Positions 40,901 to 47,989 of a stretch of 64,000 bases of DNA are shown here, piece by piece. Origin of the DNA: Marinobacter pelagius (GTDB taxonomy: Bacteria > Pseudomonadota > Gammaproteobacteria > Pseudomonadales > Oleiphilaceae); NCBI RefSeq assembly GCF_003315345.1, contig NZ_QNRO01000003.1, forward strand, positions 176,295 through 240,294. The letters run 5' to 3'. Position 1 is the first letter of the stretch, and each line of letters begins with the position of its first letter. Made by a program: the position numbers and the translations under genes. Under the pieces are notes generated by a model. It did no database searches. It had not been told where the DNA came from and saw only the letters and a program-made list of their open reading frames with translations.

Positions 40901-41083
40901 GGTATCCACCACCTCGGCGGCGGCACCGGTGTAATCGGTGGAAATGGACACCACTGGCGGATCGATATCCGGGTATTCCCGGACCGGCAACTCGAACAGG
41001 GCTGCAAGCCCGAAAACCACGATCAGCAGGCTGAGGACCGTGGCAAAGACCGGTCGTTTGATGGAAATATCGGACAGCACCAT
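37937..41083 (-). CDS. RND efflux transporter inner-membrane pump (AcrB/HAE1 type)
   Basis: A 1048-residue RND pump. The N-terminus SDISIKRPVFATVLSLLIVVFGLAAL, two large periplasmic loops, and the proton-relay helix motif GLVVDDAIVMLENIQRRIDEG (the two Asp residues of the family) are present, along with PVAVIGAFIGLGFLGFSINVLTLLAVILAIGL. The last helices contain AKNGILIVEFANQLRDKGYE. It exports drugs, dyes or lipophilic molecules using proton influx. It is in an operon with its adaptor (gap of 3 bases) and a lipoprotein; no outer-membrane TolC-type gene is present, so a TolC encoded elsewhere is needed. Substrate unknown. Confidence 0.92.
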   Translation of the reverse strand: MVLSDISIKRPVFATVLSLLIVVFGLAALFELPVREYPDIDPPVVSISTDYTGAAAEVVDTQITQVIEGAISGIEGIRSIESSTEQGESRTSIEFNISRDVDIAANDVRDAVSRVANQLPDEADAPVVRKADSDARPMMWITLRSQVWDSAELSDFADRVLADRLSVLDGVADVRIGGERRYAIRVWLDRERLAARNITVAEVERALRANNVELPAGSVDSSTRNFTVRAEGRLSTVEQFRELVIRRNGNDLLRLGEVANVQMGVESDVSRLRANGETAIGMGIIRQSKANTVAVSDGVRAELDRIRETLPPEVTIAESYDESIFIRASIKEVVTTLAIAVSLVILVIFLFLRSWRATLIPAVTIPVAVIGAFIGLGFLGFSINVLTLLAVILAIGLVVDDAIVMLENIQRRIDEGEPPLLAAYRGAKQVAFAVIATTLTLVAVFVPISFMGGNVGRLFAEFGFTLAAAVVFSSLVALTLAPMLCSKWLRHSPESAEGHRLWAASEKVLNGLTHGYERLLRFSLRQPGLLIGLGIAGLVVAAVIYPKLPQELAPTEDRGVIIMPTSAPRGSTVEFTDHYVRKAEEKLLPYLEEGIANRLLSIVGFRDEEDNAFMIMGLVPWEQRDIKQQQVTSEIRQKLSDISGIRTVAVNPPGLGQRGFSQPVEFVVAGPDYESVQAWSEEIVERAKENPNLLNLETDFELTRPELRVNIDRERAADLDITVEDVGLTLQTMLASRQVTTYLDRGREYDVIIQATEADRATPADLGQIFLRPREGGTLIPLQALVSVEEIGANPDLRRIDRLPAVVISASLADGYDLGSALTYLNNLAVDNLPPEARTSYQGLSREFEESSNAIYVTFGLAFVIVFLVLAAQFESWIHPLIIMLTVPLAVTGALLALFWSGISLNIYSQIGIIMLLGLMAKNGILIVEFANQLRDKGYEVREAILEGAVLRFRPVLMTTISTVFGAVPLVIATGAGAESRAAIGMVILGGLLFATTLTLFLIPVLYNLLARFAKSTNAVEVELERLAAGQAGGAGLATAPQKRADDF

Positions 41084-41086
41084 GGC

Positions 41087-42181
41087 TCAGGACTCCACGG
41101 AGCTGACGAAACGGTTCTCCGGGATAACGTTCTCGCCGTCCAGAACACGGATACGGTCACCGGAACTCAGGCGATCCTGACCGGTGACGATCACCTCATC
41201 TTCCGGCTGTACGCCACTGACCACTTCGACCAGGCCTGGCATCCGCGAGCCAAGCTCCACCGATACCCGCCTGGCGGCGCCGTCCTCGGCCACAAACACA
41301 TACTGCTCATCACCGCGGATCATCACCGCCTGTTCCGGGATGACCAGTGCTTCCCGCTGTTGCAGGGTCAGGGTGGCCGACATGAACTGGCCCGGGCGCA
41401 GTTGCCCTTTGGTGTTATCGATCAGGGCCCGAACCGGCAGGCTCCGGCTCAGCTCGTTGATGCGGGTACCCAGCTCCACCAGTTCGCCACGAAAGGGCTG
41501 ATCGGGATAGGCCGGGGAAATCCCCCGGACCTCCTGCCCGGCACTCACCTGCCCCAGGAACCGTTCAGGAATACTGAAATTCAGCTCCATGCGTTCGGTG
41601 GTATCCAGGGTGGTAATCGCGGTTCCGGCCGTAACGTAGGCACCGATGCTGATATCACTGAGACCAACCACGCCGGAAAACGGTGCTTCGATGCGATGAT
41701 TCTCCAGCCGTACGCGGGCGGCCTGGCGCTGGGCCAGGGCCACATCGACAGCCGTTCTCAGTTCATCCACCTGGGCCTGGGAAATGCTGTTATTGGAACG
41801 CAGTCGATTGGCCCGCTCCAGTCGCCGGCGGGCGTCGGCCAGCCGGGCTTCAATCTCGGCCAGATCGGCTCGGGACTGGCGGTCATCGAGACGCAGGAGC
41901 AGATCCCCTTCAGCCACCTTCTCACCGGCCGCCAGGTTGATTTCGACGACCCGACCGCTGACCTCGGTGGTCAACTCCACCGAGTTCAGCGCCTGCAGAT
42001 TCCCCACCGCCTTGACCACGTCCCTGACCGTATCGCGCTCCAGGCGCACCGTGTTGACGGCGCTGGCAGGACGCTCACCGCCGGCCTGCTGTTCCGAGCC
42101 GCCGTCGTATGTCCGGTAGACCCAGGCTCCGCCGACAGCAACGGCGACGAGGACCAGCGCGATGACCCATTGTTTCCACAT
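41087..42181 (-). CDS. RND efflux periplasmic adaptor subunit
   Basis: A 364-residue membrane-fusion protein. An N-terminal membrane anchor (WVIALVLVAVAVGGAWVY) is followed by the lipoyl half-motif (VELTTEVSGRVVEINLAAGEKVAEGDLLLRLD), an alpha-hairpin (about 108-150), the second lipoyl half (RIEAPFSGVVGLSDISIGAYVTAGTAI) and beta-barrel domains. It bridges the RND pump and an outer-membrane channel. It starts 44 bases after the DUF3833 gene. Confidence 0.92.
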   Translation of the reverse strand: MWKQWVIALVLVAVAVGGAWVYRTYDGGSEQQAGGERPASAVNTVRLERDTVRDVVKAVGNLQALNSVELTTEVSGRVVEINLAAGEKVAEGDLLLRLDDRQSRADLAEIEARLADARRRLERANRLRSNNSISQAQVDELRTAVDVALAQRQAARVRLENHRIEAPFSGVVGLSDISIGAYVTAGTAITTLDTTERMELNFSIPERFLGQVSAGQEVRGISPAYPDQPFRGELVELGTRINELSRSLPVRALIDNTKGQLRPGQFMSATLTLQQREALVIPEQAVMIRGDEQYVFVAEDGAARRVSVELGSRMPGLVEVVSGVQPEDEVIVTGQDRLSSGDRIRVLDGENVIPENRFVSSVES

Positions 42182-42225
42182 GATGGTATGACTGCCTGTT
42201 GATTAATGATCCGGTGCCTGCCCGG

Positions 42226-42786
42226 TTATTTTTTCTGGATGACCAACACGATCTCCCCGACATCGATCCCCCATTTGCTCATGGTGGTCTGGTTGATCAG
42301 GGTGTCCGGGGTAATCAAGTACATCCAGTCGTCCATGCGCACGTCTATGGTGCCGTCGCCGTAGGCAACCCGGAGTACGTAATTCATATGGATGGCGTTG
42401 CCCTGCCAGCGCATGGTGCCCGGTTCAACCACGTCACCGGCATCGGCATGATAACCCTCCGGGGTGGGCTCCAGGGTCCAGACACGGGTCTGGACTTCAC
42501 CATCATCGAAGCGGAACACTTCGTCCAGGGTACCGACCCCGCTGGCATCCCAGGAGGCCGAGATGTCGGCGTCGAAGGTTCGAATCACCTCTCCCGAGAA
42601 ATTCTTGACCACCCCACGGGCAGAAAGTTCGCCGCTAAAGAACTGTTCCGGGACCAGTTTCGGCGAGCGGTCGGCGTAGTCCTCCAGCGACGGGGACGCA
42701 CAGCCGGACAACAGCACCAGACTCAAACATAACCATAGCAGTGTGACAGGGCCAGTACCCCGGGACCGAAACCGACGCTTTTGCAT
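42226..42786 (-). CDS. DUF3833 family lipoprotein
   Basis: A 186-residue lipoprotein: after a twin-basic start the signal sequence ends in the lipobox LLSGC. The mature part (LEDYADRSPKLVPEQFFSGELSARGVVKNFSGEVIRTFDADI) matches the DUF3833 family as I remember it, a group of unknown function with a lipocalin-like beta pattern. It is the first gene of the efflux operon, 44 bases before the adaptor gene, which may indicate a link with transport or envelope maintenance. Function unproven. Confidence 0.72.
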   Translation of the reverse strand: MQKRRFRSRGTGPVTLLWLCLSLVLLSGCASPSLEDYADRSPKLVPEQFFSGELSARGVVKNFSGEVIRTFDADISASWDASGVGTLDEVFRFDDGEVQTRVWTLEPTPEGYHADAGDVVEPGTMRWQGNAIHMNYVLRVAYGDGTIDVRMDDWMYLITPDTLINQTTMSKWGIDVGEIVLVIQKK

Positions 42787-43032
42787 GACTTTTACACTCC
42801 CCCGTTACAGAAAATTCCGAATGCTGTTCAGAAACATACGAAACCCGGCCGGGGTTCGATCAGAAACCGGCTGCGCTGCTGAACAGGAGATCGTCATTTC
42901 AGCCAATTGTCTTTGGTGACATAGCCACCGGCGCTTTTCGTCAATGGCAGCGCCCCGGGAATGCCGTAAAACAAAAACCATCGGAGGCCGATCGCCCTCC
43001 CCCGAATCCATTACAGGTACAGAGGTTTCGTT

Positions 43033-44853
43033 ATGCCGGTCTACAAGGCGCCCCTGCGCGACATGAAATTCCTGCTCAATGAAGTGTTTGATTACCCGAA
43101 ACACTATGAGTCGCTGGCCAGCGGCGAAAACGCCACGCCGGACATCGTCGATGCCATCCTGGCCGAATGCGGCAAGTTCTGTGAAGAAGTCCTGAGCCCG
43201 CTCTACCAGTCCGGCGACGAGGAAGGCTGCAAGCTGGAAAATGGCGAAGTGACCACCCCCGCCGGGTACAAGGAAGCCTACCACCAGTACATGATGGGCG
43301 GCTGGCAGGGCCTGTCCGCCCCCGAGGAATACGGCGGTCAGGGTCTGCCCGCGTCCATGGGTCTGCTCAAGCAGGAAATGATGGGCACCGCCAACTGGTC
43401 ATTCTCCATGTACCCCGGCCTGTCCCTGGGGGCGATGAACACCATCTACCTGCACGGCAGCGAAGCCCAGAAGCAGACCTACCTGGTACCGCTGACCGAG
43501 GGCCGCTGGGGCGGCACCATGTGCCTGACCGAGCCCCAGTGCGGTACCGACCTGGGCCAGGTGAAGACCAAGGCGGAACCCCAGGGCGATGGCAGCTACC
43601 GGATCACCGGCACCAAGATCTTCATTTCCTCCGGTGAACATGACCTGACCGAGAACATTGTCCACATTGTCCTGGCCCGACTGCCCGATGCACCCAAGGG
43701 TACCCGGGGTATCAGCCTTTTCATCGTGCCCAAGTTCCTGCCGGACGCCGACGGTAGCGTCGGCGAGCGCAATGGCGTCAGCTGTGGCAGCCTGGAAAAG
43801 AAAATGGGTATCAAGGCTTCCGCCACCTGCGTGATGAACTTCGACGGTGCCACCGGTTACCTGATCGGCCCGGAGAATCAGGGCCTGGAGTGCATGTTCA
43901 CCTTCATGAACACCGCCCGGATCGGTACCGCCATCCAGGGTGTCGGCCCGGCCGAGCTGTCCTATCAATGGGCCCTGGACTACGCCAGAGAACGCCGTTC
44001 CATGCGGGCACTGTCCGGCAAGAAGGAACCGGAACAGGTGGCCGATGCCATCATCCACCACGCCGATGTCCGTCGCATGCTGCTGACCCAGAAAGCGGTC
44101 GCCGAAGGCGGCCGGGCCATGCTCTATTACGCCGCCCGGCTGGCGGACCACATGGTGGAGGCCCATACCCGGGGGGATGACAAGAGAGCCGAGGCCTACG
44201 ACGACAAACTCGGCTTCCTGACCCCGATCCTGAAGGGTTTCCTGACCGAACTGGGGTACGAGTGCACCAACCTGGGCATGCAGGTGTTCGGTGGGCACGG
44301 CTATATCCGGGAACACGGCATGGAACAGATCGTCCGGGATACCCGCATCGCCACCCTGTATGAAGGCACGACCGGCATCCAGGCCCTCGACTTGCTGGGC
44401 CGCAAGGTCTTGCTGATGACCCAGGGCGGCGCGGTCCGGGAATTCACCCTGAAAGTCGCAAACCGCGCCCGCAAGCACCTGACCGACAAACGCCTGCGGC
44501 CGTATGCCGTCGAGCTGCTCAAGCTGACCGCCCAGTGGAACCTGCTGACGGTGCGGGTGATGCTGGCGGCGCGCAGGGACCGCGATGTGGTGAGCTCCGC
44601 CGCCAACGACTTCCTGATGTACAGCGGCTACGTGACCATGGCCTACATGTGGCTGCGCCAGTCTGCGGTGGCTGTGGATAAATTGGATAACGGTGGCGCT
44701 GACTCGGAAGAGTTCTATCAGGCCAAGCTGGCCACCACGGAATTCTACTTCGAGCGCCTGTTACCCCGGGCCCAGGCCCACGCCACCAGCATGCTCAGCC
44801 CGACCCGGAGCCTGATGCAACTGGATTCCGATCATATGGCCTTCACCGGTTGA
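43033..44853 (+). CDS. Acyl-CoA dehydrogenase, DmdC-like (C-terminal domain-extended type)
   Basis: A 606-residue member of the large acyl-CoA dehydrogenase group that includes DmdC (3-methylmercaptopropionyl-CoA dehydrogenase) and long-chain enzymes such as FadE5. The beginning PVYKAPLRDMKFLLNEVFDY is characteristic of this group. The FAD/substrate segment CLTEPQCGTDLGQ and the catalytic Glu444 in LYEGTTGIQALDLLGRK are present, followed by an extra C-terminal domain of about 130 residues. It oxidises an acyl-CoA to the 2-enoyl form. Substrate cannot be decided; a beta-oxidation role is as likely as dimethylsulfoniopropionate use. It stands alone with its own terminator. Confidence 0.82.
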   Translation: MPVYKAPLRDMKFLLNEVFDYPKHYESLASGENATPDIVDAILAECGKFCEEVLSPLYQSGDEEGCKLENGEVTTPAGYKEAYHQYMMGGWQGLSAPEEYGGQGLPASMGLLKQEMMGTANWSFSMYPGLSLGAMNTIYLHGSEAQKQTYLVPLTEGRWGGTMCLTEPQCGTDLGQVKTKAEPQGDGSYRITGTKIFISSGEHDLTENIVHIVLARLPDAPKGTRGISLFIVPKFLPDADGSVGERNGVSCGSLEKKMGIKASATCVMNFDGATGYLIGPENQGLECMFTFMNTARIGTAIQGVGPAELSYQWALDYARERRSMRALSGKKEPEQVADAIIHHADVRRMLLTQKAVAEGGRAMLYYAARLADHMVEAHTRGDDKRAEAYDDKLGFLTPILKGFLTELGYECTNLGMQVFGGHGYIREHGMEQIVRDTRIATLYEGTTGIQALDLLGRKVLLMTQGGAVREFTLKVANRARKHLTDKRLRPYAVELLKLTAQWNLLTVRVMLAARRDRDVVSSAANDFLMYSGYVTMAYMWLRQSAVAVDKLDNGGADSEEFYQAKLATTEFYFERLLPRAQAHATSMLSPTRSLMQLDSDHMAFTG

Positions 44854-44871
44854 TCCGGCCGGTGACTCTTG

Positions 44872-44902
44872 ATCCCGGGGTGCCCCGCCCCGGGATTTTT
44901 TT
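44872..44902 (+). terminator. Strong intrinsic terminator after the acyl-CoA dehydrogenase gene
   Basis: ATCCCGGGG (44872-44880), loop TGCCCCG and CCCCGGGAT (44888-44896) make a perfect 9-bp stem that runs into seven T residues. It ends the plus-strand dehydrogenase gene, leaving ectD as a separate unit. Confidence 0.9.
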
Positions 44903-45020
44903 GCCCTTGAAATCAGAAAAGGCAACCCCACATCTCTGGTGCCTTTCCATGCCAAAGCCATTAACTTCATGAGGTTAAAAGAAAATTTCAGTTACTGAAT
45001 AAAAGTAAGGAGGTTCGAAT

Positions 45021-45956
45021 ATGGAAACTCGTTCTGACGACTTTTATCCAACCCGCCTGGAACGCCCCACCCCGAGCTTTGAACGCCGGGACCCGGTTAT
45101 CCACAGCACCGGAGACGAACGTACCAACGGCCCCCTGAGCGAAACCGAACTGGCCCAATACGAGCGCGACGGTTTCCTGGCCATCAACAACTTCCTCGAT
45201 CAGGCCACGGTACAGAAATTCCGTGAAGATCTGCGCGCCTATGAGGATGACGACAGCATCCTGCGCTCGGAAGGCACCATCACGGAGCCGGGCAAACAGG
45301 AGATCCGCTCGATCTTCGGCATCCACGAGCTGTCCGAGCGTTTTGACCGCCTGACCCGGGATCCGAGAATTCTCGCCATGGTGCGCCAGCTGCTGGGCAG
45401 CGATGCCTACATCCACCAGTCCCGCATCAACTTCAAACCGGGCTTCCACGGCAAGGGCTTTGACTGGCATTCCGATTTCGAGACCTGGCACGCCGAGGAT
45501 GGCATGCCGCGGATGCGTGCCGTGAGCTTCTCCATCGCCCTGACCGATAACACCCCGTTCAACGGGCCCCTGATGCTGATTCCCGGCTCCCACAAGACCT
45601 TCGTGCCCTGTGTGGGACGCACTCCGGAGGACAACTACCAGTCGTCCCTGAAAAAACAGGAGCTGGGGGTACCCAATGACCGGGATCTGAAACGGATGGC
45701 GGATGAATTCGGCATCAAGGCACCCACCGGCGCCGCCGGCTCCCTGATCATCTTCGAGTGCAACACCCTGCACGCCTCCAACGCCAACATGTCGCCCTGG
45801 CCGCGCAGCAACCTGTTCTTCGTCTACAACAGTGTGGAAAACCAGCTCGAACAGCCCTACTGCGGTAACAAGCCACGGCCGGATTTCCTCGGTAACCGGA
45901 CCAGCACGGAAGCACTCCAACCGGTCTCGGAAAACGATGTCCGGAAAACCGGCTGA
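45021..45956 (+). CDS. ectD: Ectoine hydroxylase EctD
   Basis: A 311-residue non-heme Fe(II)/2-oxoglutarate dioxygenase that converts ectoine to 5-hydroxyectoine, an osmo- and thermoprotectant. The EctD signature FDWHSDFETWHAEDGMP (147-163) is present, with iron ligands His150, Asp152 and His251; the 2-oxoglutarate-binding Arg is probably in PWPRSN. AAGGAGG lies seven bases before the ATG. No ectA, ectB or ectC lies next to it in the window, so the ectoine pathway must be encoded elsewhere or ectoine is taken up. Length is normal for the family. Confidence 0.95.
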   Translation: METRSDDFYPTRLERPTPSFERRDPVIHSTGDERTNGPLSETELAQYERDGFLAINNFLDQATVQKFREDLRAYEDDDSILRSEGTITEPGKQEIRSIFGIHELSERFDRLTRDPRILAMVRQLLGSDAYIHQSRINFKPGFHGKGFDWHSDFETWHAEDGMPRMRAVSFSIALTDNTPFNGPLMLIPGSHKTFVPCVGRTPEDNYQSSLKKQELGVPNDRDLKRMADEFGIKAPTGAAGSLIIFECNTLHASNANMSPWPRSNLFFVYNSVENQLEQPYCGNKPRPDFLGNRTSTEALQPVSENDVRKTG

Positions 45957-45980
45957 GACAAGCCAGCCTCACCTGAACGA

Positions 45981-46020
45981 AAAAGGGAAGCCCGAGTCGG
46001 ACTTCCCTTTTTTGTTTTTT
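45981..46020. terminator. Bidirectional terminator between ectD and the DUF2959 gene
   Basis: AAAAGGGAAG (45981-45990) pairs with CTTCCCTTTT (46002-46011) around a centre that itself contains CCG/CGG. On the plus strand T-runs follow for ectD; on the minus strand the run of A before the stem becomes a T-run for the convergent gene that ends at 46042. Confidence 0.85.
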
Positions 46021-46041
46021 GTAGGTGACGCTTGAGGTGGG

Positions 46042-46704
46042 CTACTGATCCCGGAACCTCCGGATGAAGGCCTCGGATTCGGCGATGGAGGCTTCCATGT
46101 TGCGGATCAGGCTGTCCACATCACTGCGGATCCGGCCCAGTTCGTTCTCCAGGGCGCCGATCGCCTGGGCATTGAGGTTGTGCTTGAGATACAGCACCTG
46201 ATCCTCGAACGCCTGCAGGACCGGGTCCATGCGGTCTTCGGCCTGGTGCATGCGGGTGATCAGTTGCTGGTACTGGCTCCGGGTTTCACGCAGCTGTTGC
46301 TCGCTGCTGCGCCTCAGGGAAGCACTCTCGTAGAGATCCAGCTCGTCCTCCCACTCGGCGAACAGGGCTTCGGAAACATCCTCGACGCCGTCAATACGAT
46401 CCCTGACTTCGTCGGCGGCATCGACACTGTCCTCATAGGCATCCCGGATTTCTTCATACTTGTCCTTGAGCTCGGTATCCGGGGTGGCCACCACGCTCTG
46501 GAAGCGCGCCAGGGACGAGCGGAAGGTTTCCTGGGCCTCGGACTGGGCATCCCGCGCATCTTCCACCCGGTCCACCAGGATATCCCGCTTTTCGAAACCG
46601 AGTTTTTCCATGGTGTTGTAGTAAACCGTGCTGCAGCCTCCCAGAAACAGAACCAGCAAAAAGCCAGAGACGAGAGGTAGCTTCTGGCACAGGGAGCTCT
46701 TCAT
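46042..46704 (-). CDS. DUF2959 family lipoprotein
   Basis: A 220-residue protein. ATG 46704 gives a lipoprotein signal (KLPLVSGFLLVLFLGGCST); a start seven codons upstream is possible. The mature protein is almost wholly helical and coiled-coil (KRDILVDRVEDARDAQSEAQETFRSSLARF, DEVRDRIDGVEDV), fitting the DUF2959 family of unknown function. The periplasmic or outer-membrane location is inferred from the lipobox. It stands alone between ectD and the ABC operon. Confidence 0.72.
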   Translation of the reverse strand: MKSSLCQKLPLVSGFLLVLFLGGCSTVYYNTMEKLGFEKRDILVDRVEDARDAQSEAQETFRSSLARFQSVVATPDTELKDKYEEIRDAYEDSVDAADEVRDRIDGVEDVSEALFAEWEDELDLYESASLRRSSEQQLRETRSQYQQLITRMHQAEDRMDPVLQAFEDQVLYLKHNLNAQAIGALENELGRIRSDVDSLIRNMEASIAESEAFIRRFRDQ

Positions 46705-47071
46705 GATCCGGTTCCTTCGAAGCAAAAATCCAGTGGTACAGCAGACGGGCCGCGCCGGTAAACACCTGCCCGCATGCCGTGCGACTTTACCATATCCACC
46801 CGCCAGGGGAACGGGAAATGCCCCATTCCGTCAGAGGCATTGCCGCAATCATCGCATTAACAGACTGTCATTTTAGATAAATCTTGAACTTTGAGCGTCA
46901 GACCCTATGGCCATTTCTGGCGTGTTGTGACCGCCAGATCCGTATTGAATCGTTAAAAACAACCGCTCTGAAGAGCCACAACAACCAGAAAGCGACGCTC
47001 TGGATACCTTGCCGGTCGTCGTATTTCTCCGGGTGGTCGTGGTTTGAGCTTAAAAAAAGCGGAGTATTGCA
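46705..47071. promoter_or_regulatory. Divergent promoter region, DUF2959 gene / Gld-type ABC operon
   Basis: This 367-bp gap lies between two divergent genes and should contain both promoters. TTGAAC at about 46886 could be a -35 element for the ABC operon, but the matching -10 (TATGGC) is poor. A good ribosome site (GGAG, seven-base spacing) precedes ATG 47072. No gene or strong repeat was seen. Confidence 0.4.
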
Positions 47072-47989
47072 ATGATCCAAGTGGAGAACCTGTCTCGCCG
47101 GTACGGCGATTTCACTGCGGTGGATCGGGTCTCGTTCTCCGTGGCTCCCGGCGAGGTCGTGGGGCTGCTCGGGCACAACGGGGCCGGCAAAACCACCATC
47201 ATGAAGATGCTCACGGGCTTTCTGGAGCCCACCGCCGGCCGGATCACCATCGACGGGCTGGACATCGGCCAGGATACTTCGGCCATCCAGTCGAGGATTG
47301 GCTACCTGCCCGAGAACTGCCCTGTCTGGCCGGAAATGACAGTTATCGATTTTCTCGCCTACCAGGCCGCTCTGCACCATGTTCCCGAGGCCGATCGCAA
47401 CACCGCCATCGCCCGGGCCATCAGGCGCACGGACCTCAAGGATAAGGCCACCAGCACCATCCAGACCCTGTCCCGCGGCTACCGGCAACGGGTGGGAGTG
47501 GCCCAGGCCATTCTCCACGATCCGAAAATCGTTATTCTTGACGAGCCCACCAATGGCCTGGACCCGACCCAGATCCACCAGATGCGCGCACTTATCCGGG
47601 AACTGTCGAAAACCGCTACCGTGATTGTCTCCACCCATATACTCCAGGAGGTACAGGCCGTCTGCGAGCGGGTAATGATCATGCGTTCCGGCCGTCTGGT
47701 GGTGGACAAACACCTGGATGAGCTACGGGAGACAGACCGCATCCGCCTGGTAACCGGCGCCGATGCCCGACCCGCTCTGGATTCCGTCCTGCCGGCGGCG
47801 TCGTTACTGGCAGAGACCTCAACCGGGAACAACCGGTTCGAGTACCACTTCAAGGCGGATGAGACCCGGTTGCCTGTGATCACCGACGAACTGGTCGCCG
47901 CCAATATCCCGGTCTTCGCCCTGGCACCGGAGCATCGCGACCTGGAACGTGTTTTTGCCGAAGTGAACGGGGAGGTGGCCCATGACTGA
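47072..47989 (+). CDS. ABC transporter ATP-binding protein, Gld/CcmA type
   Basis: A 305-residue ABC ATPase: Walker A GHNGAGKTTIMKML, Q-loop IGYLPENCPVWPEMTV, signature LSRGYRQRVGVAQAIL and Walker B IVILDEPTNGLDPTQ, with the switch His in VSTHILQE. The C-terminal 80 residues are the extension usual in drug- and gliding-type exporters. It overlaps the next gene by eight bases and serves the fused permease encoded there. Confidence 0.88.
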   Translation: MIQVENLSRRYGDFTAVDRVSFSVAPGEVVGLLGHNGAGKTTIMKMLTGFLEPTAGRITIDGLDIGQDTSAIQSRIGYLPENCPVWPEMTVIDFLAYQAALHHVPEADRNTAIARAIRRTDLKDKATSTIQTLSRGYRQRVGVAQAILHDPKIVILDEPTNGLDPTQIHQMRALIRELSKTATVIVSTHILQEVQAVCERVMIMRSGRLVVDKHLDELRETDRIRLVTGADARPALDSVLPAASLLAETSTGNNRFEYHFKADETRLPVITDELVAANIPVFALAPEHRDLERVFAEVNGEVAHD

